Shown piece by piece: positions 16,743 through 27,377 of a stretch of DNA of 64,000 nucleotides (positions are counted from its first letter, which is position 1; every line of letters begins with the position of its first letter). The stretch is from Photorhabdus laumondii subsp. laumondii (lineage in GTDB: Bacteria; Pseudomonadota; Gammaproteobacteria; Enterobacterales; Enterobacteriaceae): NCBI RefSeq assembly GCF_003343245.1, contig NZ_CP024901.1:1984001-2048000 (forward strand), read 5' to 3'. Position numbers and translations under genes: made by a program. The notes under the pieces were generated by a model, which was not told the origin of the DNA, ran no database searches, and was given only the letters and a program-made list of their open reading frames with translations.

Positions 16743-17774
16743 TCAAGTTTTCATGATGAAAGCAAGTATATAATAAGGAGTTGTTATTTGGTTCTTGTGG
16801 AAATGATTGCCTGTGTTTGTTAAATTAATATCATGATCGTGTGTTTCAGGACTGTTTTGGCCGATCGTTCCATTAGAGGAGAGTATTCCTGATGAATAAT
16901 AGAGATATCTCTCGCTGGTATTCTTTGATGAGGCTACAGCTCTATCTGTTTTGCCGATCTGAGTAGCGCCATATTGAGCCATGATATTTGTATCAATATT
17001 TATTCCACTAAGATGGCTATGATTAGGTATTTGTCCAATAGATAATGATCTCTCACTTGTTTTACCATTGATATTTAATGTAGCTTCATTAGAGTTAAAA
17101 TTAAATGATTTGCTGTCTTTAGGACCTGAAACGGTAGTACTGCTCTTTCCATCAATACCAGAAAAATTTCCTCCTAAAATAAATCGGTCAATTAAATTTG
17201 GTGTGCCATTATTACCATCACATAATGTCCAGCCTGTAGGAACACTTTTACCAGAAAACATTACAATCATTCCTCTAGGGAGTACTGTGTTAGGATCAAT
17301 ACTGACGCCGCTTGAATTAACCGTGATACCATTCCCAGCTTTAACTTTTACACCTCCGGCAACTATTTCAATACCGTCATGACTATTGATTGTAAGCTTA
17401 TTGTCATTATCTTTATCAAGTTGTAACCCTTTGCCATAATTTACTGATAATCCGTTATTATCAGCTAATAGGCTTTTATCCTTGATTTTTACACTGACAC
17501 CATCTTTATCCGCTTGTAAACCGCCGCTAATGTTAACCTTTACTGCTAATCCACTATCATTATTCAGCACTAAGCCTGAATTTGGATTATCGATTTGATT
17601 GGGTGCTTTACCAACTGCCTGGCGACCGATATCAGCAATATTAATCAGGTCTGAATAATCAGTTTGTAGGGGGATACTGCCTTCTTTAAAGCGATTTTTT
17701 AATGCATCTACTGAAGGTCCTATTGATTCAGGATTGGTGTTTTCTATATTGGATAGATTATATTCTTTTTCCAT
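16743..17774 (-). CDS. pvc13: Pvc13 tail fibre protein, unit B (intact)
   Basis: A 343-residue receptor-binding fibre. After an N-terminal baseplate anchor (LKNRFKEGSIPLQTDYSDLINIADIGRQAVGKAP), residues about 65-165 are repeats of the adenovirus-fibre-shaft type (GLxVKxxxGLxxDxxGVSV). A phage collar-like head follows (MIVMFSGKSVPTGWTLCDGNNGTPNLIDRFILGG) with His-rich segments SHLSG and HDHDINLTNTGNHFHKN, which in phage fibre tips can bind metal, and it ends YYILAFIMKT. The head decides host-cell binding in PVCs. This is the only complete pvc13 in the window. Confidence 0.92.
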   Translation of the reverse strand: MEKEYNLSNIENTNPESIGPSVDALKNRFKEGSIPLQTDYSDLINIADIGRQAVGKAPNQIDNPNSGLVLNNDSGLAVKVNISGGLQADKDGVSVKIKDKSLLADNNGLSVNYGKGLQLDKDNDNKLTINSHDGIEIVAGGVKVKAGNGITVNSSGVSIDPNTVLPRGMIVMFSGKSVPTGWTLCDGNNGTPNLIDRFILGGNFSGIDGKSSTTVSGPKDSKSFNFNSNEATLNINGKTSERSLSIGQIPNHSHLSGINIDTNIMAQYGATQIGKTDRAVASSKNTSERYLYYSSGILSSNGTIGQNSPETHDHDINLTNTGNHFHKNQITTPYYILAFIMKT

Positions 17775-17916
17775 TTTAATTACCTTGTATATAATATTGA
17801 TTGATTTTTTTCAAATATCATTTAAATACTGCCATATCACAAAATGGCAATCAGAGAGGATATTTTATTTAACAATGAAATTGATGACTATTTTTGTGGT
17901 GCTATATAATCTTAGG

Positions 17917-20796
17917 TTAGATTTTTGGAACATATAATAACTGATTGTCTTTTATTACCTTTTCATTCCATTCGGTACCTGACTCACCAATTACCTCTAT
18001 TCTTTGCTGTTCGGTGGCAATTCGCATATTACCCGTACCGGTTGCCGCTGAAGGTAAACGCCCTAACGTTAAGGTTTCTAAAATATTATAGGCTTCATCA
18101 CCCAGAGGCGCGCCATTGTTTTGCCAACGCTTATAAGTATCAGCAAAATTATTGAATTGTTCCGGTGATAGCCAATGGAAAATCATGGAAAGATGTGCCG
18201 GGAATTCAGCTAAGATCTCCACTTTTACCCACGCCTCCAGTTTATAAGGGTCGATCTTATCATTCTCAATAAGCTGACGATTAATCACTACACTGACTAT
18301 AAATGAAAAGCGGTCAGCCAATGCGTATTTTTCATTGGAAAAGTACCAACGATAACGCCATGCGTCTTCTGATTTTGGGAAATCATATTGTTGCCCTGAT
18401 ATTTTTTTAATTAATATCCAGCCCTTAATTCGGTCGAATTGGACTACGCGTGCTTTAAGCTGATAATCGGTGGGAGAATTACTATTAGCCAATATTTTTG
18501 TGGATGACTCATCGGGTGAAATAATATATTTCAGCGTAATTTCGTCATTCACATCGATCATGGCGGGAAAGGGGCTTTGGGTGCTAGAGGTGATCCAGCG
18601 TTCATCTCTTGCGCCAGTTTGATATGTGTCACTGGCATAAACCAGTTGATAATCCATATCTTCCATCCATACTGGGCTATTGCGCCAGCGTAAATTACCT
18701 TGCTCAAATGCTTGTTCTACTCGATTTAGATTGCGCTCTAAATCAGTGCTATTGAGAGTGTCAAGCGAGAAGGTATCTCCCGTAATATCGGTAATCATTT
18801 GGCCTCGTAGTGTAAATTCTCTGTCACCCTCAATAATAATCAAGTTAATGACCTGACCATGCAATAGCTGGCCCGTTGTCCCATTTTGGGTAATGATTAA
18901 TTGTTGGTTTTTAGAATTGGGTACGCTTTTTATTTCCAGCTTATCGGGCTTCTGTTCACTATCGAATTTATTGTCAGGTTTGACCGGTAATAGCTGACGA
19001 TGTTCAATTAGATAGAAAGGTAGATTAGCCAAGTTGGGTTTTTCTTTGAAACATTCTCCTCCCAGACCAATACGGGCGGCAATCCGTTTTTGTAGTGCTG
19101 ACACTTGATCAATACGGATATTATTACGTTGATAGGTTAATTCGGGTTGCTGTGCTAAATAACCACGTTGAGTAGAGAGAAAATCCAGAAAGTCTATGGT
19201 AAGTGGCCTGGCTGCGCGATGGGTACCAAAATACTCCAGCAAATAATTCAGGATTAACAATTCTTTTGCATAGTTTTGCCAATGCATACCGTCATCATTA
19301 TTGATTTGGGCATCATTATTTAGCTGTTTGATTAAATTAGGCATGATTTGCTGGTGGACTTTATAACCAACAGTATTGTCTTTAAAAGGCCATTGTGCGC
19401 CATATACCGCATTTCCCCGTTGTTTAAAGGCTAACAGTTTCGGCAAGATGGCAAGTTCAGCGCAGCCATTAGCTAGCATTTGTTCAAAAGGCAGCATAAA
19501 TTGATGCAAGTGGATTTGTTGTTGGGTCTCAGCGTAGGTTTGTAATCCATAGCAAGCCGGCAATTTATTGCTGACCGGATAGTAGTTCAGGATCTTACGA
19601 TGTTTTCCCCAGTTTAATAACTCTGGCTGTGTTTCAATTAATGGCGCTTTAATGATCTTATTTTCTATATCTTGCTTAGAAATGGAGACTTTTATTCCAC
19701 CTTTGGCAGTAATAATGAGCGGGCTTGTTGGTGAAGTTATTAAGCTTAATGGATCATTACCCCATAATCTGGGGTAATAGCCCTGAGCGATTGTCCAAGA
19801 CCAATTGTCATTTGACAGCGGGGAAATGTTTTTATCGTGGTTATCTAATGCTAACCGGGTAATATTTTGTATCCCTGGGATAGCCAATAAGCGATTAACT
19901 AAGTGACTGAGTTTTAATTCTGTAGCCGTGGTGTAATCTTTGGCCGTGGGCAATTCAGGTATCCAGCCGTGATGTAAATAGGGTCCGGCAAATATTTCTT
20001 CATTACTGTAACCTGATTCTTTCATGGCTTGGGTGGTATAACGTAATGGTTTTGCTAATACCGTCTGTTCTGTTGTCATATAGACTTTAGCAAAGATGTC
20101 AGCGGTATCTTTAACATCATCATTCAGTTCAATATCAAGCTGTAATAAGAAATCCGTCGGTTGTAGCCAGATAATTTTACTGACAGATTCCCCCAGGTTA
20201 CGGTTGTTTTTTAAGAAAGCGGCCAGATTTTGTTGAGCCAGTGTATTGTCAGTCTGAGTTTCCCGGTTCGGGAGTAAATAAAGCCAGTAGTTTCCTCTTA
20301 GTGTCAACTGTTGACTGTCTGGAGTTTGAGTGAAACTGTATTCACGTTTTTCTTTGTTATACCAGTATTCATAGCGTTGATTCTCAGGTTCACGAACTAG
20401 CTGTACATCGTTAAAGAAAAAATAACCTTCACTTTTGTTGTTAATATTATCGCTGCTATGCAAATCCAATAAGGCCCGGCGATAATCTTCCGCAGTAATT
20501 GGGCCGCAGGTCAGCATTTGTTGTGGGCCGAATTCCTGTGGAAAAATGCCGTCGCCCGGTGTCTGTTCTTGCTGTTCAGGGGTAAGGAGATCGATGAGAG
20601 GCAGCGAAAGGCGATAGGCCAAATCAGACGCGCCATAACAACAGGCTTCTAATAAAGTTATACCGGGATCGCTTTCACCTGTATTGCTCCAAAGTTGGCC
20701 GGATTGTTGCTCAATCACTGTCTTAGCTTGAGTGAGTAAAGTATCAAAGGCAATATTGTCTTTAACGATGGAAAACAGGGCGTCTTGATTACTCAT
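17917..20796 (-). CDS. pvc12: Pvc12 baseplate wedge protein, unit B
   Basis: A 959-residue wedge protein, the larger of the two T4 gp6/gp7-like subunits. Signatures shared with unit C include SGQLWSNTGESDPGITLLEACCYGASDLAYR near the N-terminus, the gp6-like SDPGITLLE, and the C-terminal LEAWVKVEILAEFPAHLS and TLTLGRLPS. Its ATG overlaps the pvc11 stop by 8 bases. A 142-base AT-rich gap separates it from pvc13, the longest gap inside the operon core, which may allow a separate level of fibre expression. Confidence 0.93.
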   Translation of the reverse strand: MSNQDALFSIVKDNIAFDTLLTQAKTVIEQQSGQLWSNTGESDPGITLLEACCYGASDLAYRLSLPLIDLLTPEQQEQTPGDGIFPQEFGPQQMLTCGPITAEDYRRALLDLHSSDNINNKSEGYFFFNDVQLVREPENQRYEYWYNKEKREYSFTQTPDSQQLTLRGNYWLYLLPNRETQTDNTLAQQNLAAFLKNNRNLGESVSKIIWLQPTDFLLQLDIELNDDVKDTADIFAKVYMTTEQTVLAKPLRYTTQAMKESGYSNEEIFAGPYLHHGWIPELPTAKDYTTATELKLSHLVNRLLAIPGIQNITRLALDNHDKNISPLSNDNWSWTIAQGYYPRLWGNDPLSLITSPTSPLIITAKGGIKVSISKQDIENKIIKAPLIETQPELLNWGKHRKILNYYPVSNKLPACYGLQTYAETQQQIHLHQFMLPFEQMLANGCAELAILPKLLAFKQRGNAVYGAQWPFKDNTVGYKVHQQIMPNLIKQLNNDAQINNDDGMHWQNYAKELLILNYLLEYFGTHRAARPLTIDFLDFLSTQRGYLAQQPELTYQRNNIRIDQVSALQKRIAARIGLGGECFKEKPNLANLPFYLIEHRQLLPVKPDNKFDSEQKPDKLEIKSVPNSKNQQLIITQNGTTGQLLHGQVINLIIIEGDREFTLRGQMITDITGDTFSLDTLNSTDLERNLNRVEQAFEQGNLRWRNSPVWMEDMDYQLVYASDTYQTGARDERWITSSTQSPFPAMIDVNDEITLKYIISPDESSTKILANSNSPTDYQLKARVVQFDRIKGWILIKKISGQQYDFPKSEDAWRYRWYFSNEKYALADRFSFIVSVVINRQLIENDKIDPYKLEAWVKVEILAEFPAHLSMIFHWLSPEQFNNFADTYKRWQNNGAPLGDEAYNILETLTLGRLPSAATGTGNMRIATEQQRIEVIGESGTEWNEKVIKDNQLLYVPKI

Positions 20797-23491
20797 GGTC
20801 AGCTCCTCTATTTGATGGATTCTTTTTTGACCAAACTAAAATCAGCACTTCATTATCACCAGCTTCTACACTGTCACCCACTGCTTCTGTGGTTTGGGTG
20901 GATTTTTTCAACGTTAAGCTGGTGACTCGTTCAACTAGAGACGACTGTTGAATCGTGGCTAATAACGGGTAGTAATCAAGGCGATTACTGGTGGTTACAC
21001 TAATTGCAGCGTCTTCTGCCCACGGCATATATTTCCGGCTGAGTTCTTGCTGTAACTGATGATGACCAAAATCGGGATTAATCCCCGCAGCAAACACCAG
21101 TTCATAACTGATCAGCACGTTAGTGTAGCTGGGATTGTCAATTTTAAGCGTGGTCCAGGGACTGCTTAACTGGCTTAACCATTTGGCCATTTCTGTCAGC
21201 CGGGCAGCGTTGAGCATTGGGCGCAGCGCATCATCGTTATCTTTGTAACGGCTGTTAGGGATCACAATCAGTTGTTGTTCTTTCGGTGCCGGGATTCTAG
21301 TTAATTTATTGGCGTCGGGATATTTGACATCAAATATGCTGATGAAATGCTCTTTCAGTAGCGTGACAATGTTATCCCAACTTAAAGCACGGTTACGATG
21401 GGACAACCGAGGTGGAATTCGCGCGAGAAACGCGGGTTCTGTTTCTTTCGGACGACCGTTCCAGGATGCCCAGGGTTGCGTCACATGACTGATGGCGTCG
21501 GACGCGCTGACGGTCTGTTTAATGCTGTCGGCGGCCAATCCATTGATAAAATGATCATTTTCAACAGTTTCTGCGTTGATTAGTGTGGCAGTGGTGGCGT
21601 TATACAGTATGCCTTGCATTTTTGGGTAATTCTCAGGGGCGGTCTGCTGAATTATCTCCGCTTTCAGCCAATATCGCCCTATCGGCATCAAGGCTGCCTG
21701 ATTTGATGCGTCCTGTGGCAACAGCGTACTCCATGTCCCCCGGTCAAACAGGTTGTGAGTTTGATCGTGAACCAGTTGGTTTAATGGTTGCCAGGTGTTT
21801 TGTTGATTCAGATAAGACCAGAATAGCGCAAGTTCTTGAATACCGACCAATTGCCAGTATAGGGATAAGGTTTGTCCCGGTGACACATTGGTGAAGCCTA
21901 AATAGAGTGCGTCATTAGCGAATGAAGGCGTTTCAGCGTTCGTATTTCCCCAACCAAAAGGGGTGAGAGGATACACGGCATATTGTTCAGCTTTCATTGT
22001 GGCGTTAAATGTAACTTGTAATGCACTGATTTGCGGAGTGTAGGGTAAATTTTTACCGGTCGGATCTTGCCGGTATTGCGCATGCATAAAATCCTGCCCT
22101 GCCAATTCTATGCGTACTGACGCGGGCCAGTCATTGGGGGATGGACTGTCTGCAACAGGGTAGTTCATTGCCGGTAAAGTAAATGTCAGGCTTTGTCCTT
22201 GTGGTGCATCGGTTCCGCCAAATAATGACTGGAGGCCATCAATGGTCTTTTTTTCCTGAGGTGTGACTAAATAACCCTGTACTTTAAATACGCTGTTATC
22301 GGGTTCAGGGGTGTACCCTTTATACCACGCTTTAAAACTCTTTGTCGGCAAGCCAACCCATTGTGGAGTCAAGGTAAGCGTCGCGTTTTCAGAACCATAC
22401 CATTCAGGGGCGACCAGATTAAAACCGGAACCCAACGATGGCAATTGGCCGAAGGGAAAACTGGTTTTATCTGTTTGTTCAGTTCCGTCATCAGAGGCAT
22501 AGCGCACACTGCGGTTGCCGTTAACATTGATTTTAATACCGATAATTTTGGATAAAGTGGGTTGTTGAATGGTGCCTAATTTTAATACCGGTACGTCGAA
22601 TGTCATGCCGTCAAGGTTATCTGGCGGGCTGATAGGATCATCAGTGGAGAGTAAACCCAGTTTGATATTCTTTTTGTCGATAAGATTTACCGACAACGAT
22701 AACCAGTGATCTTTGGCGCTGATTTTAGCGGTGATATTTTTAGCTTTACCCTGCCAATCATTTTCCAGCGTTAATGTAATATGACGTTCTCCTGCGGGCA
22801 TAGCAAACAAAGAGGAGGTAATCAGATAACCGGATAGCACCGGGGTATCGTTGGCTGTTGGGCTAAAAAGCTGGATGCCGTTTTTCGGTAATTTAATGTT
22901 ATCTGAGAGGCTAAGTGGTATTGCCGATTGCCAACCATCGTTATTTTTTCGATACCAACGCAAGTCGGTTAATGCTCCCTGATTCGCCAGTAAATCCGTG
23001 TTTGATGCATAGTGTAACGGATTACCGGCGCTATCTTGCCCGGCATCAAATAGCGTGCCTTGTGCGACCAGAAATTCCGTGTTATTCGTATTCAGGGTAA
23101 TGCCGATAGCAACGCTATCCGCCTGAGCGTTTTTGGGGTTCAGTCCTAATAATTCCCGGTAATAAAGATTACGGTGTCGTGCCGGGAGGGTATTAAATAA
23201 TACCTTGGGTGTTTCTAACAGTTTTAAAAAAGCCAATACAAAAGCTTGATGTGCCGGTAAAAGACCATTCGCTTGATTAACATTCTGGTAAAGATCCGCT
23301 AATTGCTTAGTGCTATTTTCCTGCGTAAAGTAGAAACTGTCCCAGAACTGTTTTTTCTCTTGATCGAAAGGAATAATTGCGGCGTACTCTTTGAGCCAGT
23401 TTAAAATATCCAGTGCACTTCTTTCATCAAGTTTAAATGCATTATCCGGCACGATAGCAGAGAGCTTATTATATAACTCGGCTTGTCCCAT
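20789..23491 (-). CDS. pvc11: Pvc11 baseplate wedge protein, unit B
   Basis: A 900-residue wedge subunit (phage baseplate J/gp6 type). Start chosen at 23491 (MGQAEL), with AGGTGG upstream and matching the only ATG possible in unit C; an ATG four codons earlier has no good site. Visible regions: LDILNWLKEYAAIIPFDQEKKQFWDSF, GLNPKNAQADSVAIGITLN, GLAADSIKQ, the J-like LSHRNRALSWDNIVTLLKEHF, and LQQELSRKYMPWAE. Its hexamer with Pvc12 forms the baseplate rim that triggers contraction. Confidence 0.93.
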   Translation of the reverse strand: MGQAELYNKLSAIVPDNAFKLDERSALDILNWLKEYAAIIPFDQEKKQFWDSFYFTQENSTKQLADLYQNVNQANGLLPAHQAFVLAFLKLLETPKVLFNTLPARHRNLYYRELLGLNPKNAQADSVAIGITLNTNNTEFLVAQGTLFDAGQDSAGNPLHYASNTDLLANQGALTDLRWYRKNNDGWQSAIPLSLSDNIKLPKNGIQLFSPTANDTPVLSGYLITSSLFAMPAGERHITLTLENDWQGKAKNITAKISAKDHWLSLSVNLIDKKNIKLGLLSTDDPISPPDNLDGMTFDVPVLKLGTIQQPTLSKIIGIKINVNGNRSVRYASDDGTEQTDKTSFPFGQLPSLGSGFNLVAPEWYGSENATLTLTPQWVGLPTKSFKAWYKGYTPEPDNSVFKVQGYLVTPQEKKTIDGLQSLFGGTDAPQGQSLTFTLPAMNYPVADSPSPNDWPASVRIELAGQDFMHAQYRQDPTGKNLPYTPQISALQVTFNATMKAEQYAVYPLTPFGWGNTNAETPSFANDALYLGFTNVSPGQTLSLYWQLVGIQELALFWSYLNQQNTWQPLNQLVHDQTHNLFDRGTWSTLLPQDASNQAALMPIGRYWLKAEIIQQTAPENYPKMQGILYNATTATLINAETVENDHFINGLAADSIKQTVSASDAISHVTQPWASWNGRPKETEPAFLARIPPRLSHRNRALSWDNIVTLLKEHFISIFDVKYPDANKLTRIPAPKEQQLIVIPNSRYKDNDDALRPMLNAARLTEMAKWLSQLSSPWTTLKIDNPSYTNVLISYELVFAAGINPDFGHHQLQQELSRKYMPWAEDAAISVTTSNRLDYYPLLATIQQSSLVERVTSLTLKKSTQTTEAVGDSVEAGDNEVLILVWSKKNPSNRGADHE

Positions 23492-23567
23492 ATTTATTAC
23501 CACCTGTGGTTTGAATATAGTTTTTCAGGAGATCGTTATTATTTAAAAATAAGGTTAAAGGCGTTAT

Positions 23568-23984
23568 TTATCCGGCGTTGACGATATATTGACTGGCAAT
23601 AAAATAGCCTTTTCCCATACTAGGTGTGGTGACATCCGGGCCACTCGATGGGTTATTCGCCGGTTGTGTCGGAGTGAAACGGGCGGTAAATTGCTGACCG
23701 ACAATAATCACCGCGGCCGGGCTGTGACAAAAATTTGCCTGTTGGCTGGCATCTAACTGGGCAATGGTGACTATGCCTGTACCGGGCGTTGGGTAATCGG
23801 GAGTAATATACTGCGCTTGGAGCTTTACCTCTTTTTCATCGCCCACAATGGCAATTTTTTTGTTCTGGATTTGTGCATGCCCGCTGCCCTGGATAGTTGC
23901 CGGCTCCAAGATTGTCACCTGTCGGTTGCCGAAAAACTGTTCAAATAGTAGAGTGTCGCCATCCACCACCAGTTGTTTGCTCAT
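23568..23984 (-). CDS. pvc10: Pvc10 PAAR-like spike tip, unit B
   Basis: A 138-residue small protein placed as the needle tip on the Pvc8 trimer. It has repeated short strands (GDTLLFEQFFGNRQVTIL, GSGHAQIQNKKIAIVGDE, GTGIVTIAQL) and the Gly/Pro-rich C-terminal half of this family. The start overlaps the pvc9 stop as ATGA. Nearly the same length and sequence as in unit C. The assignment rests on position and paralog match; individual metal ligands are not obvious. Confidence 0.88.
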   Translation of the reverse strand: MSKQLVVDGDTLLFEQFFGNRQVTILEPATIQGSGHAQIQNKKIAIVGDEKEVKLQAQYITPDYPTPGTGIVTIAQLDASQQANFCHSPAAVIIVGQQFTARFTPTQPANNPSSGPDVTTPSMGKGYFIASQYIVNAG

Positions 23985-24427
23985 AGGTTCACCTGTACCC
24001 GGCCTTCATTCACTTCAAGGACGCCTTCAAGCTGTTGGTTGATATCGCTACCTCTCAGGGCGTAAGTCACCTGGACATGTAAGGTATTTAGCAAGTCTGT
24101 TCTCTGATCGACCTGAATCACCGTGATTTCCGCGCGCGGTTCATAGCGCAGTACGCGCTCTTCAATCCGGGTTTTAATTTCAGCTATCAATTCATCATTG
24201 ATATTAGCAAATAGATAATCATTTAGACCGCACCCATAATCTTCACGCATAATCCGTTCGCCTGGCTCGGTGAGAAAAAGAATTTTCATGCTTTGGCGAA
24301 CATTTTCTGCACCTTCTGCCATTGTTACGCCGGTTTGTATTTTGGGATGAGAATTATCTTTGACAAAAAATTGCGGCGGAAATGTCCAGCCCCGACCATA
24401 AATATCGGCTAATATTTTATTTGTCAT
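23981..24427 (-). CDS. pvc9: Pvc9 gp25-like baseplate protein, unit B
   Basis: A 148-residue wedge protein. Core: MAEGAENVRQSMKILFLTEPGERIMREDYGCGLNDYLF, of which TEPGERIMREDYGCG is the gp25 hallmark, then a basic strand-rich C-terminus (VQVTYALRGSDI). Its N-terminus is the shortest of the three (MTNKILADIYGRGW), lacking the extra NK-LA repeats of units A and C. Coupled to pvc10 by a 4-base overlap. Confidence 0.93.
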   Translation of the reverse strand: MTNKILADIYGRGWTFPPQFFVKDNSHPKIQTGVTMAEGAENVRQSMKILFLTEPGERIMREDYGCGLNDYLFANINDELIAEIKTRIEERVLRYEPRAEITVIQVDQRTDLLNTLHVQVTYALRGSDINQQLEGVLEVNEGRVQVNL

Positions 24428-24439
24428 TTGGTTGCCTTA

Positions 24440-26041
24440 TTATTGTGTTAGGTTAATTTCCTTACCTTTAATATCGACGCTGGATTCTCCAGTGGCTGAT
24501 AGGGATTCCTTAGCCTGTATATTAATTTTCTGACCTGTGGTGATAATATTCTTCGCCGACTTTAGCGTAATATCTTTATCCTGTTGCAATGATAACGAAT
24601 GTTCTCCGCTATTAATGGCGGCGATTTTATCTTGATGATTGAGCACTAATGCTTGTTTATTATCCCCTTGTTTAATGACCAGAGTTTTTATTGGATTTTT
24701 TTCACTGGGTTCGATTGGTGTTTTATTTTTCGGGTTGTGCATAGCACCTAATATCACCGGAAAGCGCGGATCGCATTCAAAGAAACCGATAATCACCTCA
24801 TCCCCCGGTTCAGGATAGAAACAGAACCCGCTTTCATGACTGGCATAAGGTTTACCCAGTCGGGCAAAAAGCACGCTGTTGGTTAAATCTAACGCCGGTA
24901 TCCTGACCGGAATTCGGTCCAGTGACTGCTTGTCCTGTTGGTATTTTTCCACAATCCCCACATGCAGCTCTTTAACCTGCGGGACCACCGGTTCTGTTTC
25001 CAGCAACAAACCCAAAGTTAGCCGGGTGCGCCAGCCTTGCCGTTGATTGATGGTCTGACTGACGCCGGTGATAATGCCTTGACCATCCATCCCTTGACCA
25101 AAGCCATTTAGAGCAAGCAGATCGCCCGGCTGATAACGGCTATCCCCTGCAACTTCGAAATTGCCGGAAACGTTATCACTTCGCAGGTTATTCAGGATGC
25201 CCTGAGCAAGGTATTTGGCTTGTTCATTATCTTGGGGAGAGCTGAAAACCCACTGCCATGCCTGATCGGTCAACGTCGCTAAACTGTCTGACGCGAGTTG
25301 ACCGCTGCCAACCCCGCTGTTTTCTGCCTGATTGGCCTGAGACAGTTCTTGTTGTGTGATATCCCAGGCTTGTACGCTCACCGTTTTGGGGCTGTGTCGA
25401 TTATCAAATTGCAGATCCGCTTCAAACAGCACAATGTCTTGATCGCCGGCACGTTGTTTAATTGTATGCACGGTTGACTGATTAAGTGATTCCGGCGTCG
25501 CTAATGTGACGGCCTCATTACCGGGCAACAGCCAGATATTGGCGGCGGCCAGTCGGCTTTTTAAGAATTTCCAGTCATTACAGCGAAACTGCACCATTTG
25601 CTCATGTTTAATTTTAAGCTGAGGCACCTGTTTTATCGTGACAGTTATCTTTGCCTGATCGAATAGCTTTCTGATAATGTCTTCATCATTCTGTTGGCTG
25701 AATAGCTGTGAATGGAAACCGTCAGTGAGTTTTTGCAGTGAATGTTTTGCCGTTAGGGTAACCAGACTGTCCTGACCTTTGAACTTAAGTGCTTGTCGAA
25801 CAATGATCCCCTTGAATAACACGGTTTCTTGCAGTTGCACGATCAGTTCTTGGTTGGGCCGACAGCTTGTCAGTTCAGCCTGAGCTTGGGGGGCGAAAAT
25901 TGCGTTGGCGTCACCGGCTATGCCGAGAGTGATCTTGGCTGAGGGAATACCGTTGATTTGATGGTTGACGGTCAAACTTATCACAGAAAACTGGCTGAGG
26001 GTTTTTCCCGCTATTTTAATGTCTACTGCCGGTATCTTCAT
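24440..26041 (-). CDS. pvc8: Pvc8 central spike protein, unit B
   Basis: 533 residues, the same length as the unit A and C copies but the most divergent of the three. Conserved hub half, OB region from GIVEKYQQD, FCFYPEPGDEVIIGFFECDPRFPVILG, and a spike C-terminus with its own wording (DITLKSAKNIITTGQKI). A Cys replaces Gly in FFECDP. Overlaps the pvc7 stop by 4 bases. Confidence 0.94.
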   Translation of the reverse strand: MKIPAVDIKIAGKTLSQFSVISLTVNHQINGIPSAKITLGIAGDANAIFAPQAQAELTSCRPNQELIVQLQETVLFKGIIVRQALKFKGQDSLVTLTAKHSLQKLTDGFHSQLFSQQNDEDIIRKLFDQAKITVTIKQVPQLKIKHEQMVQFRCNDWKFLKSRLAAANIWLLPGNEAVTLATPESLNQSTVHTIKQRAGDQDIVLFEADLQFDNRHSPKTVSVQAWDITQQELSQANQAENSGVGSGQLASDSLATLTDQAWQWVFSSPQDNEQAKYLAQGILNNLRSDNVSGNFEVAGDSRYQPGDLLALNGFGQGMDGQGIITGVSQTINQRQGWRTRLTLGLLLETEPVVPQVKELHVGIVEKYQQDKQSLDRIPVRIPALDLTNSVLFARLGKPYASHESGFCFYPEPGDEVIIGFFECDPRFPVILGAMHNPKNKTPIEPSEKNPIKTLVIKQGDNKQALVLNHQDKIAAINSGEHSLSLQQDKDITLKSAKNIITTGQKINIQAKESLSATGESSVDIKGKEINLTQ

Positions 26042-26721
26042 GCGTCCCCCTGTGCCTGTAGCGTTTGCCCGGGAGTGAAATCATCCAGATTGTCCAAATC
26101 GTTTTGTCTGGCGAGGGCGAGATAATCAATACCACCAACTAGAGCAGCACTGACGCCTAATGCAATCAACGGCAGAGAGAGCATATCGGTCACGTTGACT
26201 GCGATAACCGGCGGTGATTGTAACTGCTGTTCCGTGGCTTGAATAACCAAGCTTTCGTCCGCGATCAGCGATAAAGTGGCGCTGGCTCGCAGCGGGGTGG
26301 CGTCCCGGTCAAACAGGGTGTAATGGATGGTGAGACCAGTGGCTCGGCAAGCGAAATAGCCTTTGTTTTCCCAACGCATTTTGCCCCATTTGATTTTAAG
26401 GAAGTGGGGCACACTGGTGCTGGCGTCCACCGCACACAGGGTTTTCAGGGTTGCCAATTGTGTTTCTACCGGGATGTTGTTGCCCGGCATAGTCGCATCA
26501 AACAACAGAACTAATGTCAAACCGGCGGGTTGCGATAGCATGTAGCGGCTGCTTTGGCTGGCATTATTAACGCTTTCATCCTGTTGATAGCGGGTTTGAT
26601 AATCGAGCTGAATCCCATCAGGGTTATACATCGCCTGTAAACTGCCTACGGAAATTTTCCCTTCTCGGTCTTTAAAGGCGGTCAGGGTGAGTTTGGATAG
26701 ACTCCGTTCAATTAGGCTCAT
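26038..26721 (-). CDS. pvc7: Pvc7 hub adaptor protein, unit B
   Basis: 227 residues starting [16 protein letters not shown]; the ATG at 26721 has GGAGT 6 bases upstream, better than the ATG at 26739 inside pvc6. Differences from units A and C cluster in the C-terminal third ([20 protein letters not shown]). Overlaps pvc6 by 14 bases and pvc8 by 4. Confidence 0.9.
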   Translation of the reverse strand: MSLIERSLSKLTLTAFKDREGKISVGSLQAMYNPDGIQLDYQTRYQQDESVNNASQSSRYMLSQPAGLTLVLLFDATMPGNNIPVETQLATLKTLCAVDASTSVPHFLKIKWGKMRWENKGYFACRATGLTIHYTLFDRDATPLRASATLSLIADESLVIQATEQQLQSPPVIAVNVTDMLSLPLIALGVSAALVGGIDYLALARQNDLDNLDDFTPGQTLQAQGDA

Positions 26722-26887
26722 AATGGACTCCTGCTTCACGCAACGCTTCTAACACTTCCCGTTTCACTATTTCAATCAGGCGGGCATTATCCAGCGTCTC
26801 TTGGGCTAAGGTTGGTGGTGAGGAAGAATTACTCGTGGAATCAGTGACTTTGGCCTGAATAATCAGTTCTTTAATTTCGACGGTCAT
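26708..26887 (-). CDS. pvc6: Pvc6 small protein, unit B
   Basis: 59 residues, [17 protein letters not shown] then a Ser/Pro linker (TSNSSSPPT) and a likely helix ending HYEPN. ATGA overlap with pvc5. Changes relative to units A and C are mostly in the linker and the helix surface, as expected of a real protein. Confidence 0.88.
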   Translation of the reverse strand: MTVEIKELIIQAKVTDSTSNSSSPPTLAQETLDNARLIEIVKREVLEALREAGVHYEPN

Positions 26888-27342
26888 ACTTTTACTCCTA
26901 ACCAGCGCATATCTTGATAACGTAATTCCAGCGAGTTCACCAAGACGGTATTGCTATTGGCGTCAAAGTCGCTGGTGGACCAGCGCACCGGTAGCGCGTT
27001 GCTTAATGTCCAACTTGCCGTGGGTAATGAATGTTCATTCAGTAACATAATCACGACATCGGCATAGACCGCTTTTTCGCCTCTCAGGACGCGATCGAAC
27101 ACTAGCGTGAGCGGAGTCACCGTCATCACGCCACGCTCTAGCAACAGGCTGCCATGCTGGATCTTCTCGGCCAGCCAGGTATTTCTGGCATTTTCCCCGC
27201 CCTGGCTGTGTTGGGTGGTCTGCAACTCACGGCTGAGGCCCGATATCCGTTGAAAGGCGATATCGAATGGACTGGGAATGTTGTTAAAAAGAAAACTGGC
27301 GATAAAACGGTGTGACACTGACGGGGTATAGAGGTTGCTCAT
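26884..27342 (-). CDS. pvc5: Pvc5 inner tube initiator protein, unit B
   Basis: 152 residues, [19 protein letters not shown] to MRWLGVKV, over 90 percent like the other copies by eye. Here the gap to pvc4 is 35 bases, longer than the 13 bases of units A and C, so there is no alternative start inside pvc4. GAGGC precedes the ATG. Confidence 0.93.
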   Translation of the reverse strand: MSNLYTPSVSHRFIASFLFNNIPSPFDIAFQRISGLSRELQTTQHSQGGENARNTWLAEKIQHGSLLLERGVMTVTPLTLVFDRVLRGEKAVYADVVIMLLNEHSLPTASWTLSNALPVRWSTSDFDANSNTVLVNSLELRYQDMRWLGVKV

Positions 27343-27377
27343 ATGTTGCCTCTGTTTAACTTTTGTTTCTGTTTAAC